A stretch of DNA of 64,000 nt, taken from positions 2,790,001-2,854,000 of the forward strand of contig WAID01000009.1 in assembly GCA_016584495.1 (NCBI GenBank), in the 5' to 3' direction. Both the position numbers and the translations under genes were made by a program. The notes beneath the pieces were generated by a model. The model was not told where the DNA came from. It ran no database searches and saw only the letters and a program-made list of their open reading frames with translations. Shown here piece by piece: positions 46,337-58,541 of this stretch (position 1 is the stretch's first letter; every line of letters begins with the position of its first letter). Source of the DNA: Celoporthe dispersa (Eukaryota > Ascomycota > Sordariomycetes > Diaporthales > Cryphonectriaceae).

Positions 46337-47070
46337 TCACGCGGCCATGGCGGCCTCCTTCATCTGCGCGCCGCCGGCGCGCTGCTCGAACTGCATCTGG
46401 GTCTTCCCGGGTCCGCCCCGCCGGAGGCTCCACAGAGTAGCCCCGCAGGGCGTCCTTGAGGGTGAAGGCGGTGGTAGCGGCCCAGAGAGCGAACTCGAAG
46501 GCGCCGAAGACGGTGGCGGCGCGGGCGGAGCCGCAGACGGCACCGCGGCAGAAGAGGAGGCGGGACAGGAAGACGGCCATGGCGACGAAGCCGGCGAAGT
46601 AGAAGACGACGTTGGTCGCCTCGAGGGAGAGGACGGCCCAGGGGTGGTGGACTTTTTTTTGGGATGGGTTTTTAGGTTAGTTTTGTTGGCTCCAAAAGGG
46701 GGATATGGACAGGTCAGGGCATGTCAAACTCACACTTAGGCATAAATCTGGGAGCCGCCTCGAGATAGGCGATAGAGAGGAGAGTGAAGAGGGGAACGAA
46801 AACCAGAAAGTTGACCTGGGACGGCGACGACGTCAGGGTGTCGACATTGTACCAGTTGGCGACTATTTGCACATCCTCTGGTCAGCAGTTGCTCTTGAAA
46901 GGTCTCAGAGAAAAGCAGGAAAATAGACCAGCCTCCGCCTCGCGATGTAGGAATTCTAGAAATCTAGTTGAGAAGATGAAGATTGACGTACCATATGCTG
47001 CCAGGCCGAGAATGACAACGGCGCAGGCGGCTTGCACGGCGCGCAAGGCGAGCATCACTGGGAAACCCAT
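46337..47070 (-). CDS. MARVEL-domain membrane protein
   Basis: A four-helix MARVEL-domain protein of about 173 residues, probably at the plasma membrane. Exons are 47070-46992, 46862-46734 and 46651-46337. TM1 is LALRAVQAACAVVILGLAAYG, TM2 is NFLVFVPLFTLLSIAYLEAA, TM3 is EATNVVFYFAGFVAMAVFL and TM4 is TVFGAFEFALWAATTAF. The NWYN motif before TM2 is frequent in fungal MARVEL proteins. The acceptor of intron 2 is an unusual A8G. As read, the C-terminus runs on in an Arg-rich frame. One G fewer in the G4 run (plus strand C4 at 46416-46419) gives GGPGKTQMQFEQRAGGAQMK and a stop at 46337, which I judge to be the real end. Which MARVEL subgroup is unclear. Confidence 0.8.
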
Positions 47071-49694
47071 TCTGATCACGGGAAAAGAGTCGTTTAAAAC
47101 TCGTCGTGTCGTTTATTCTTGTTCTCCCCGATGAGAGAGAGAGAGAGAGAACGTGTGTGTAGACCAGGCTAGCACGTCTCTATGATAGGGTCAAAAAAGT
47201 AAGGGAAAAAAAAGAATGAGAGAGAGGAAGTATGTAAGTAATCAGAAATCTGCAAGCAACCTGTGCGCTGAATGGTGGGGGGAGAGGAAGAGGGAGGCAA
47301 TGAGAGAAAACAAGAAGGGAAAAGAAAAAAACAGAGTTCGGCAAACAATTAAGAAGACACGACCCAGGGCTGGAAAATCCTATAATATGTGGGAAATGAG
47401 GTGTGGTGTGGTGTGCATGCAGAAGAAGCATTAAGCATGAGATGAGACCCGGAGCAGTTCGAGTGCTGTCGATGCGCAGCAACAGAATTACCCGGGATTG
47501 CACCGCTTGGGGTTTAGTCGAACACGCCTCGATTGGCATCCTGAAGCCCTTTTGAAACGCGGCTTGGCAGCGTTCCCCGGTCCTTCGTTGTACTATGTAC
47601 ACAGTCATTCCCCTGGTTGCTTGCATCCGACAGGGCACAGCGTCAATGCTACGTAGGTACTGTGGTTCAAAGAACTGGGCCGGAGATAGATGTGCACCTA
47701 TGAGGGGGGAGAGGGAGAGAGGGCTGCAGGTTAGCCCTGGTCGATACAGGTAGCTTCGTAACCGCCCTGTGTGATTGTTGAGTAAGGCGCTTAAACACAC
47801 CACAGTAGGTCGTGGGTCGGGACCCAGGCGGATGGCACGGCGAGACTAGAGAGTCGACTCATCTTTTTTGCGTTTGAATATACAAAAGAGACGATTCCAC
47901 TCGAGTCTCGTTTATGTCCCGGGCCGAGAGCATGGTCCTATCTGCCTTCTACCACGCCTCGCCTCGGTTCCCTAGTTTGTTAGTATTGTGGCCTTGCTCA
48001 CACGTAACATCATCACCACTCATTCACACATGCATAGAATGGATGGTCCATCTTGATACAATGGTGGACTGGACGCGTGGAGGCCGGCAGAGGAAGTCAG
48101 GTGGCCGGGGAAACATGTTTTTGCTGGGTTGATCTGTCTCCTTTCCCGGCGGCGACATGACTCCTCGACACCTTGGCAGTCTCTGGATAGTAAGAGCCCA
48201 CGGTTGATTGTCTTGGCCGTACGTGCTCACAGAGGTGATATGGTTCACCGCAGCCACGTCACGCACTGCAGCGGCCGACGGGGCTCCATCCGCCAAGATG
48301 GGAGTCTGCCATGTGCCGGCAGGTCTGGAGTTTGGTATCGTCGCCTGAGCTTCTAATTATGAGGTGCCAAGCCATCGCGAGACCTGGGAACTCGCAGCCA
48401 AGAAGACCCTGGCGAAGGCCCGTGCGAAACGTTGAGCAGACATACTTTTCCTTATAAAAGAAGCTCGAGCGACCTCGTCGGTGGAGGATGTCTCCAGGAG
48501 TTTGTCCTAGTTGTCGGCGTGGCACTGATGGGATGTGTCCTATGGCTCTGGCTGTGCCTGATACTACAAAGTGCCACAAGACTCCATAGGTTGGACCGGT
48601 GTTGAGATGTGGCCAATATGAATACGGTCCTGGTGTAAGAAGAAATACCCGAGTCTAGCCAGAGCTTAGAAGCCGTAGAGCATGTGAGACTAAGTAGGTA
48701 GATCTGGCATCTGATCAGGATCCGAGCAGCACTATCTCGCTCGAAGTTAGGGTAGTATAGTCGTGTGTTAGTGCGTGAGCCTTCCACTAGCGATGATGTG
48801 TAGCTAGCTCTATGACAAGAGGTACACCACAAACACACACACATACACACGCCCTCTCTCTCTCTCCCCCTCTCCATATATATATATGTACATAGTATAT
48901 TGTTTGGCGTCTTGCACCAGCTGCCTTTGAACCTATTCTATTCTAAATTTTGAGGCGTCGTATATTTGATTTTAGTGAGCCTCGGTTGGGTGAGCGCTGG
49001 ATCCGCTCGTCTCTCCCAAGAAGACTTGACACGTTTAGGGTCTGTCTACCGTAGCGTGCATAATTATGTATTTACGGTACTGTACGATGTACTTTCTAGG
49101 GGCAATAACTTTATCTCCAGCAATAGTGCTAACCGGTCCAAGCTATCTCCTCTTTTTTTTTCCTTTCCTTTTTTTGTTGCCGGCCACTCGGTCTTGTCCT
49201 CTCTCTGCCAATAACGATGATGCAGTCTGGGCATGTGCCGAGGCACTCGGGAGACCCACCAAGGCTTGAGCTGGTCATCCGCGCTCCGTCCAGATTCCCC
49301 GGACTCTCGCGAGAGGAACGCCTACCTAATATGTAGTTCATAGCATCCCTCGAGAGCTTACTAACTTTCTCCTATTTCCTCCTCTGATCGCCATGTTCAG
49401 ATAGTGCATCCCGTCCTTCTTCTCTCTCTCTCTCCCTCTTTCTCTGGCGCGCGCGCGAGATCTACTCTTCCAGAACCGCACGACTGTTCCAAGTTTTTGC
49501 TTGTGACAACGGCCTCCCACCAGTGACTGTGGCATTGACGGACAGTCTAGCATCTCTCGAACCTCTCGCCTTGTGTGGTACGCGCACCTCTCTCTCTCTC
49601 TCTCTCTCTTTTTCCTCAGAGGACATATTCTCAAGTTCATCGTCGACTGACAGAGTTCTACCGCCAGGAGCTTCCCTCCCCTTCCCCTCCCAAG
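47071..49694. other. Long divergent intergenic region
   Basis: About 2.6 kb, the longest gap. It has (GA)n at 47131-47150, TA-rich words at 48876-48900 and a CT-repeat leader (49591-49610) before the acyl-CoA synthetase. No gene is supported. Several 60-200-codon frames lack any recognisable structure. Confidence 0.45.
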
Positions 49695-51932
49695 ATGCGT
49701 CCCGATCCACAGGTCAAGGCGCTCCTCGACAAGTGCTCGACGCCTCCACCCGCTGGCTCTCCCTACAGTCTTCCGATCCCCGGCTCTGAGCGCGAAAACC
49801 GATCCCCAGTTTACCGTAACTGGTCCTTTCGCGATGGGCCTCTCATGGAGAGGCTAGAGCCTAATACATTTACCTTTCACGATCTCTTCGAGGAGGCCTG
49901 GCAGGCCCGCCCAAACAAGCGCATGCTGGGGTGGAGGCCCTGGAACCCCGTGACCAAGACGTGGGATCCCAGATACGTCTGGATGACCTATGCCGAGGTT
50001 GCTGAGCGGAGGAAGAACTTTGGCGCGGGTATCGTGGAGCTACACCACAAGGTCGGCATCACGGCGCCAAAGTATGGTGTTGGCATCTGGTCTCAGAACC
50101 GGCCCGAGTGGCAGATCACGGGTGCGTTTACGTCCATTCCACTTCCTTCCCGATGGGCCCCGAGTGCTGATAACAGAAACCAGAGCTGGCTCTCGTCACC
50201 CAGTCCCTGTATCCGGTCACCCTGTACGAGACCCTCGGCCCCCAGACGACCGAGTACATCATCAACCATGGCGAGCTGGCCTGTGTCGTCTGCTCCTTGC
50301 CGCACGTCCCGACCTTGTTGAAGATCGCCCCCAAGGTTCCCACCCTCAAGCTCATCATCACCCTCGACTCCCTGGACGAAGGCGAGATGGCCGGCCACTC
50401 CAAGCGCGAACTCCTCAACAAGCTGGCGGCCGACAGCGGCATTCAGATATACTCAATGACCGAGGTGGAGGCACTGGGCCTAAAGTCCGGGCGGCAAATG
50501 CAACCTCCCCAGAAGGACGACATCTTCACCATCAACTACACGTCTGGTACCACGGGCAACCCCAAGGGTGTCGTTCTTGATCACGGAAACGCGGTTGCTG
50601 GTATCTCGTGCGCTCGCTCCACCGGTACCGTGAAGGAGGGCGACATTCACTTTTCCTACCTGCCGCTGGCACACATCTTCGGGCGCATGGCTGATCAGGC
50701 CGCCTTCCTCGCCGGTGCTCCCGTTGGGTACTTTCACGGTGACATACCGACCCTGGTAGAGGACTTGAAGATCCTGCGGCCGACGGGCTTCATGTCAGTG
50801 CCCCGCCTCTACAACCGCTTCCAAGCCGCCATCACCCAGGCCACCGTCGAGGCCGAGGGAGTCAGGGGCGCGCTCTCCCGACACGTGATCAACACCAAGA
50901 AGGCCAACATGAAACTGCCCCCGGCAAGGCCACCAACAAGCACTTCCTCTATGACAGGATATGGACACCCAAGGTGCTGGCGGCCGTTGGTCTGGACCGT
51001 GCGCACTCGATGGTCAGCGGCAGTGCCCAGCTGGACCCTGACGTCCAGACGTTCCTCCGTGCGGCCTTTGGCAACAACTTCGCCCAGGGCTTCGGCATGA
51101 CGGAGACGTACGCCGTGGGCATGGTCCAGTACAGCAATGACTACACCACAGGCAACCTGGGCGCTGTCATGCCCTTCATAGAGGCCTGTCTCGAGTCCGC
51201 CCCTGACCTGGAGTACACAGTCCACGACAAGCCCAACCCGCGCGGCGAGCTGCTCCTCCGGGGCCCCGTCCTGTTCAAGGGCTACTACAAGAACGAGGAG
51301 GAGACCAAGAAGACGCTCGACCCTGATGGTTGGTTCCACACGGGTGATATCTGCGAGATAGACAACCTCGGCCGCTTCAAGATCATCGACCGCAAGAAGA
51401 ACGTGCTCAAGCTGGCCCAGGGCGAGTACATCTCCCCCGAGCGCATCGAGAATGTCTACCTCGGCAGCAGCTCCATCATCCAGATGGCCTATGTGCACGG
51501 CGAGCCCAGCAAGGACTGCCTGGTGGCTATATTCGGCATCGACCCGGAAGCCTTCGCCCCGTATGCCAGCAAGATCCTCAAGAGGAGCGTCCCAGCGGGC
51601 GACCGTGCCGCACTCAAGTCCGCCGCAAACGATCCTCAGGTCAAGAAGGCATTCCTGAAGCAGCTTGACGACATCGGGAGGAGGCACAAGTTCAACAGTT
51701 ATGAGAGGGTAAGGAACTGTTACATGGACATTGAGCCATTTTCCATCGACAATGAGCTCTTCACGCCGACGTAAGCCGCCTCTCCTCTGTCCACCTCCCC
51801 TTTCATGGTGCTAACGCAGACCACAGTCTCAAGATTAAGCGGCCGCAGACCGCCAGGGCGTTCAAGAAGCAAATCGACGACTTGTATGATGAGATCGCGA
51901 GACAAAGCGAGCAGACCAAGGCCAAGCTGTAA
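49695..51932 (+). CDS. FAA2: Long-chain acyl-CoA synthetase, peroxisomal type (PTS1 -AKL)
   Basis: AMP-forming fatty acyl-CoA ligase, 706 residues after correction. Exons are 49695-50121, 50184-51770 and 51827-51932. The adenylation P-loop is INYTSGTTGNPKGVV. Then come SYLPLAHIFGRM, SGSAQLDPDVQTFLRAAFG, QGFGMTE and the long-chain signature DGWFHTGDICEID followed by FKIIDRKKNVLKLAQGEYIS. The protein ends KAKL, which fits a type 1 peroxisomal targeting signal and suggests a role in beta-oxidation, like yeast Faa2. At 50918-50922 a C5 run would need six C to join MKLPP to GKATNKHFLYDRIW; as read the middle of the enzyme is out of frame. The last intron has a GCTAAC branch site. Confidence 0.93.
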
Positions 51933-52559
51933 ATCTGGGCCGCTGTCTGTGTCAAATCCCCTGTACCTTTTCCTCCACTTTTGTACTACTTCATGGATAC
52001 ACCCACCCTGATAGAGGTCGGAGAATTTACAGGGCTTTAGGGGGCTAGGGCTAGAACGATCACTTTAAAGCTAGTAATAATATCAATATACGATTACTGC
52101 CATTTACACGATTCCATCTACAAGAACTCCAGCCCTTCAGAGCGAATGCCTAGGAAGGAGGGGGGGGCTAATATCCCGGAGTGGTCTCTGTAGAACGATG
52201 GTAATATAGTTTGATGCATTGCAACAAAGCGGGCCCCAGCACTAATTGGCTACACAGCAATAGCATTTCGGGAGACATAGCATTACAAGCAGCAAATGGG
52301 AATCAGGCATGCACACTCATTGCCAGAAGTATTATCTTTGAAATAGCTTGTAAGTTTGTCTATAGAATCTCCTAGGATGAGTGATATTTTGTTTCTAGCA
52401 GAACTGGCAAAAGTTTAGTGTTTGGAAGGCAATTCGTACAGTTCTTTCCCCATATTTACAACTTGAGCCGTTGAACAGCCTATCAAGCTCTTGGACCTAA
52501 GATCAAGAGCATGTCGATTCTGTTTCTTGCATTCAGCAGCTGACAGCTGAATCAATGCG
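51933..52559. other. Intergenic
   Basis: About 630 bases after the acyl-CoA synthetase gene, with GC content falling steadily toward the AT-rich island that follows. Confidence 0.4.
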
Positions 52560-52860
52560 ACAAATACTTATTCTGAACCTATTGTTAAAGTGTTTTCGAA
52601 TATTAAATTTATTTCGACTTTTTTCTTCAATTAAAACGCAAAAATTGATTAATATGTTTTATTAGCGCGTAATATATAACCGCTTGTATATAACTCTAAC
52701 TGTTTATATATTATTATAATAAAAATCGATTTTAAATTTAAAAATTAGTTTTAAATCATTTTTTTTTAAAAAAAAAGGGGGGAGGGGGTTAAAAATTTAA
52801 ATTTAGTCCATTTACGCATTTTAGCGTTTAGAAATTAATTAGGTAAGAGCGCGGTTAAGA
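52560..52860. repeat. AT-rich island, possible RIP-degraded repeat relic
   Basis: About 300 bases strongly dominated by A and T, rich in TpA words such as TTATATATTATTATAATAAA. This differs from the GC-balanced surroundings. It includes a T9A9-type block and a G-rich seam at about 52777-52788. The base bias is what repeat-induced point mutation leaves on old transposon copies in Pezizomycotina. No terminal repeats or coding remnant can be identified. It ends about 65 bases before the WD40 gene start codon. Confidence 0.5.
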
Positions 52861-52924
52861 GCATGACGCAACCGGAACTACATAGTACGTATTCTGTTAC
52901 AAATGCACCATCGGACCTCTCGCC

Positions 52925-55900
52925 ATGGCGCTGCCTTCTCAGCGCCGCGCCCAGGTCATTGACCTGACGGGCGACAGTGATGATGATGGCGACGGTGGCA
53001 GCAGCAGCAGGCGACCCGCGGCCAACGGCCACGCGCGTCCTCTTCCCAGCCAGCATGCTTCACCTTTTGGCGCTGTCGAACCTCCGCCGAAACGCGTCAA
53101 GTTAACACAAGGACAGCGGGCGCCGGCTAAGACCTGGTCGCTTCTGCGTCGCTATGCTCAGGCTGGCGCCCGAGAAGTAGCTGTGAGAGACCCGACCATT
53201 TACGAGAGGATGCTCATCGAAAAGGTCAGACATGCCACCTGCTATAACTTAGAAACAGGGAGGGTTCGCGCGACGCGCCTAGCTAACATCTTCTCTACCC
53301 CTCGGTAGCTTACAGAGGCGCTGCACCACCAGTTTGGCAAGCACATTGCACAGAACAATGGTTCCATGACCAAAGCTCTGCACGAGAGCGTCATCGCCTC
53401 CAGGGAGGAGCACCTCTCGTACTTGCGCACTCTGCAGGTGAGGGAAAACTCCAGGGAAGGAAGCTCGCGAGCTTTTGGGCTAACGCGCCTCGCTCGATGT
53501 TTAGGAATGCCACAAACCAGGTCCGATATCCTTTCGCGACCCTCGGCCCATGGCCCCGTCCCCGAGAGCTGCTCAACCTCGACCTCGCCCTGCCCCGAGC
53601 GGCCCATCGAACCCGATACCGCACGGGCTCGCCAGCCCTTACGCGCCAGGAGCCAGTCCTGCTGCAGCTACAATGCTAAGCTACCCCCCAGCATCGGCCT
53701 CTTCGCCCAGAGAGCCACTTTCACATGCTCTGGCTCGCCCTGCTGGCTGGCCCACGCCTCACACTGTGCCTGCCTCGAACCGCCCGACCCCAACAACCCG
53801 TGATGTTTACCCGGCCGCACCTTCAGCAGCATCAGCATCGACACCGAAGACCGTTCGTACACGTCGAGAGCCTCCCAGAACGCCTACCTCTTCTAGGCAG
53901 TCCAAATCAGTTGTTTCTACCTCTCCCGCAAACTTCACCTCACGCGCGAAGAAGGCTGCGTGGGCATCGATCGCGGCAGGAGAGCCCTTCGAGGTCACTA
54001 CGAGCGCCAAGTCATTCTTCGCACTAACGCGTCGTCCTTACGTTGGTGTCAAGGCAATAGAGGCCATCTTGCGCAGTAATGGTCAGCTAAGGAGGCTGAA
54101 CCCCTCGCTGCTGGGAAAGCCGCAGGTCTTTCATGTGGATTTTACCTCGGAGGAGATACATCAGGCTACCCTGGCTGTCTACCAGACATTCGGAAAAACT
54201 CTGAAGAATCGCCGCGACGACGAGCCCTATTGGGACCTCGCCAGGCTGCTCAAGAGGCTGAAGAAGCCGGACGACGTCAGTCGCCTCGCAGTGCAGATCG
54301 GATCTCAGTTTCCCGGACGAGAGGTGGATGATGTCTGTGCTTTTCTACACGACATTTATTCATCCCTAGATGATATCCTGAAATCGCGAGCCGCTGTCAA
54401 GAACCTCCAAACGCAGCAAGTCTTTTCACTCGAGAAAGACTCGTTCGATGCACGGGGTGAAGACCTTCGCGAGAGCCGCCTCTCGTCTCTCCTGCTAGCG
54501 AGAGAGATGTCGGGGAACAGGCTGGGCTTGACAAGAAGGCTTGTAAATTTCGAGGACGAATACCGCAAGGTTCTCGAGGATGGTCTAGAAATGCGATGCG
54601 AGTTCACAAACTGTGCTGGAGATCTGTCGACGATCAGCTGGGTGTCCAACCAGACCTACATGGCTGGGACGACTGCCCACATGGATGCTCACAACCAGCA
54701 GTACAACAAGCCAGGCAACCTGGTTCTGGGTTCCGTTTCCCGCGGCTCAGCTACCCTGAAGGCGTATTCAGACCACCGGATTCCCCGGCCTCTGGTCGAG
54801 AGGGGTGAAAATTCCACCGAGGCCATGCGCGAATCTCAGTCCCCATGGCTTTACACCTCAGTCGTATCGTCTGACTACGATGCGATCCATGATCGCGTCT
54901 ACAGCTCCGGCTTCGACAGGAAGGTGAAAGCCTGGAAGGTTGATCAAGCTGGGCCTTCAATGCGCTGTATCGGTACCTGGGAGCACGAGGGATCTGTAAA
55001 TTTCGTCCAAGCTTCCTTGTTTGACCACGAGGATATGGGCCTGGTTGCTACGGCCGCGGACGTGCCGACTGATGCTGTCAGGGTCTATTACGTTTCCAAG
55101 GACGACAGATCCATTGCCCAAAGCCGGTTCGTACCTTTCTCATGCTCGAGAATAATGAACCCGGACGGCACGCCGACGGTCATCGATAAGTGGACATACT
55201 TCCCTTCTACGATGAGGGTGGGGGTTAGAGCAGAGTGTGAAACATCTGCTTCTGGTCGGCTACTCGCCGCGGAGTCTCACGGGTGATGATAACGACATCC
55301 CGCCCGAGCGCTCCAACACGGGCGAGCTCTGCTTGTGGGATGCCATTTCTGGCGACCGCGTCGCGATCACCAGCGCGAGGACCCAGAACGTCTTCGAGGT
55401 TCTTTGGCATCCGACCCAGCCAGTCTTCATTGCTGCCACATCTCCCGCTGGATACGCTCTCAATTTTGATAGGGTCAAAACACAGGTCCGCATCTTCAAG
55501 CGTGCCGTCGACAATGGATACGCCACAGGTCAAACCTTCAGTGAGGTGAAAGCACTGGACTGCTACGCCGTGGATATCAACGAGCTAACGATCATGCCCA
55601 ATAGCGCTCAGTTCTGCTATGTAACTGCTGGCTGCACCGATGGCAAGACATATGTCTGGGACACAGCACTTGGTGATAAGCCCGTCCAAGTGCTAGCTCA
55701 TAGTCAACCTGTCGCGGGAGTCGCCGCCGGTGATGACACGGATGATACTGGCGTCAAGTTTACGGCCTGGGGCACGTCGATGGATTGCTTCTACACTGGG
55801 TCTTCGGACGGCATCGTCAAGGTCTGGAGCGTGCGGTGCTCGGGAAAGAAGGCTAAAGGCAGAGTCATCCTCGAGGCCCCAGCACAAATCTCCTTTGGTG

Positions 55901-56610
55901 CATTTTCTCCGGACAAGTCAAAGCTTGTCATCGGCGATGCCAGTGGTCGCGTGTTTGTGTTGTCGACGGATCACGACGACGGTAGCCCTCCCTCGTTCGT
56001 GGAACTACCAGGCGGCGTTAAGAAACGCATCCCAACCACGGTCACGCCACACCGTGAGCCACCACCGCCTCAGGGCGTGATTGCCGCCGATGGTCGAGCG
56101 CTTGGCCACAAGTACATCGTCAGACGTCAACTCCGCTACAGCGGTGACCCGACCATAGGCATGGTCAAGGACATGAACTACGCCGAGACAGGGCTCTACT
56201 GTCGTGAGGCGTATCTCAACAGTGACACGTCTATGCCTGTGCAAGCTCATTTTGAGGCGTACCTGCAGACCAATGCCAAGATGTACTCGAACCTACCTTC
56301 GAGAACCAGGGCTCTGAAGCGGGTGGCCTACGTGCAAGACGAGATGGTCGATCCTCAGGATGCCAAAAAGGCACTGTTGAAGAAGCACAGGAGCAACTGC
56401 GGACTGGACCTCGACTACAAGAAGCTCGGCCCAGAGGTCCGCGACGTGCTCGCCGGCCAAGACGTTGGCGAGCGAGAGTTGTATGAGGGGCTTGAGTACC
56501 CTGGCATTGTGGAGGACGACGAGGCCGACCTGCGCAGGGCCACGGCCGAGGTGGTGGAATGGGACCCCACGACGGCAGAATGGGGTGACAAGACCGGCGT
56601 TTGGGTCTGA
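52925..56610 (+). CDS. Large WD40-repeat protein with N-terminal SUMO-interacting motif
   Basis: About 1,177 residues after correction; function unknown. Exons are 52925-53224, 53309-53437 and 53505-56610, both introns with GCTAAC branch sites. The N-terminus has a textbook SUMO-interacting motif (QVIDLTGDSDDD), then a Pro/Ser-rich disordered region. A helical segment (REPFEV... to LVNFEDEYRKVL) leads into WD40-like blades such as SSGFDRKVKAWKVDQ, GELCLWDAISG, DGKTYVWDTALG and SSDGIVKVWSVR. The C-terminus is charged (RELYEGLEYPGIVEDDEADL). One frame break lies at 55231-55236, between YFPSTMR and VKHLLLVGYSPRS, where one T is in excess. This looks like a fungal-specific nuclear WD40 protein; I cannot name the family. 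Confidence 0.85.
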
Positions 56611-56734
56611 GGGATGATTGCAGAAGCACGAGAGAAGACGCTCCTGAGGTTGAACGCGCCCACATGCACTATGTAGACGACGGACCATGGTTATTTTTTT
56701 GTCGTCGCAGCAGGGATGCTGGTTCCACTGCTGG

Positions 56735-56768
<34 letters not shown>

Positions 56769-57375
56769 CATATGGACGGTGAGAGGCATGTACAAGTACA
56801 ATGTATCATCAGTGACGAAGGCTTCATCTGATGCCATGCACACTACACATCGAGTCCACCTTGCGAAAAGGTAGATGGCTCGAGATAAAGTCATACCAGG
56901 TCAAGCAAAATGAGGATACGATAACCATTTACGTCTGCTCTCTGTGCTATCCTCTATCCGGCCTCCTATGTGTGTGCCCAAGCACAGACGGGCGTCGCCT
57001 CTTCCTAGTCAGCGAGGTGGGCAGAGCTGTAAAAGAGGGTTTTTTTGTGTTTTACGACAACTGAATACCAGGACAGCCCGAAGCCCGAATCGGGCCATTA
57101 ATGTCTGAGCAAGTCAAGTGGTTTTGTTCAAGCTCGCGGTGGGTGCAAGACATGGTCCCATCTCTCATCTTACGCGCAGACAAAGAAGCCCTTCACCGAC
57201 ACGACGGTCCCGTCTAGAAGAAAACATTTATTCTCTCATCCAATTTGTCTCCGATCCCTGAGAAAAAAAGAAGAAAAAAAGCGCGCACACACACCCACCC
57301 AACCCCTCCCCCCCTCCGGTATCACACGTGACGTCCGCTCATTTGATATCCTATCCGAAAAAAAACGCCGTCGCT
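56611..57375. other. 3'-3' intergenic gap
   Basis: About 770 bases between convergent WD40 and YHM2 genes with an (AC)n tract at 56736-56766. Confidence 0.5.
56736..56766. repeat. (AC)n microsatellite
   Basis: About fifteen AC units in the 3' intergenic region. Confidence 0.85.
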
Positions 57376-58541
57376 TTAATGCTTAGGGGTGACGGTATCG
57401 CCAGTCACCTTTTCAACCATACCCTTGGCTCTGTAGTTACGAGAAATCCACGCGTCAGCTCACTAGATCTGATCCGGGGCCAGGTAGGCCCAGTCCCAGG
57501 AGGAAAGAGAAAAACTCACATATCACCAAGGGCAACCATGCAGACCGTCTGCCACATGCTCAGGCAGATGCGGGGGGTGACACCGCGGTACAGACCCTTG
57601 AGGCCGTTGGTCTCGTAGATGTACTTCAGGGTGTTGCCGACGGTCATCTTCTTGGGGCGGTTGGGGTCCTCCTTCTTGCTCTGCATCTCGACGCGGATGA
57701 CCTCGATGGGCTGGTTCCAGGCGGACATGCCACCGCCGAGGCTGGAGGCGAGGATCTTCTCGGCGGCGCTGAGCTTCTCGCCGTGCTCCTTGCCAGTGGC
57801 CTTGCGGATGCCCTGCTCTGCGAGGCGGGACAGGCCGAAGCGGCTGCCCCAGTTGGTCATCTGGCGGATGGCGACGGCGTTGACGCCCTTGTTGATGCCG
57901 CGGACGCCCTCGCGGCGGTAGATGTCGGCAAAGGTGGCCCAGGTGGACGGGGGCTTGCCGCCGGCGGAGGCGATCTTGTGCTTGGTGATCTCGACCGTCT
58001 TCATGCAGGTGCAGAAGCCCATGGTGGCATAGGCCTGGGCCACGCCGCCCGTCACGCCACCCGTGATGCCGCCGAGGAACTCAGACGCGCCGGCGTTGCG
58101 CGCGTAGAACTCGGCCTCGGAGGCGACGAAGAGGAGCACGGCGCCCTTGGTGGAGGCCTCGATCCAGGCCCAGGGGATAAGACCTTGGTAGACTAGAGGA
58201 CAGGGCGGGACGGGTCAGCCACGGATGCTGGTAGCGAAGAAGAGAAGAAAAAGAAAGAAAAAAAAAGAAAAAGAAAAGAAAAAAAAGAAGGAGGATCTGG
58301 ATCGGTCTCACGTACAGCCAAGCGCACCACCGCGGGACCAGATACGGCCCAGGGCGGTCATGAAGCCGTCGCCACGGTGGGCAGCCATGGTGGTCTTGAT
58401 GACCTCGAGGGGCTGGCCGAGGGTGGTGACCTCGAACATGTTGAGGCCGGCTCCGAGGAGCAGGTTGGAGAACTTGATGGGCTTCTTCTCCAGCTTCTTC
58501 TTCTCCGGGGCCGGAGTCGGCACGGTGGCGACGGCGGACAT
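57376..58541 (-). CDS. YHM2: Mitochondrial citrate/oxoglutarate carrier Yhm2
   Basis: An inner-membrane carrier that exchanges citrate for 2-oxoglutarate (317 residues). Exons are 58541-58316, 58192-57520 and 57430-57376, in frame. It has the Yhm2-specific variants of the carrier signature: TLGQPLEVIKTTMAAHRGD, GFCTCMKTVEITKHK and SAWNQPIEVIRVEMQSKKED. It also carries the invariant YQGLIPWAWIEASTKGAVLL and VNAVAIRQMTNWGSRFGLSR blocks. These distinguish it from the Ctp1 citrate carrier. The 124-base intron 1 is a purine-rich A/G tract on the plus strand. The next gene on this strand, 1.7 kb upstream, is citrate synthase. Confidence 0.96.
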
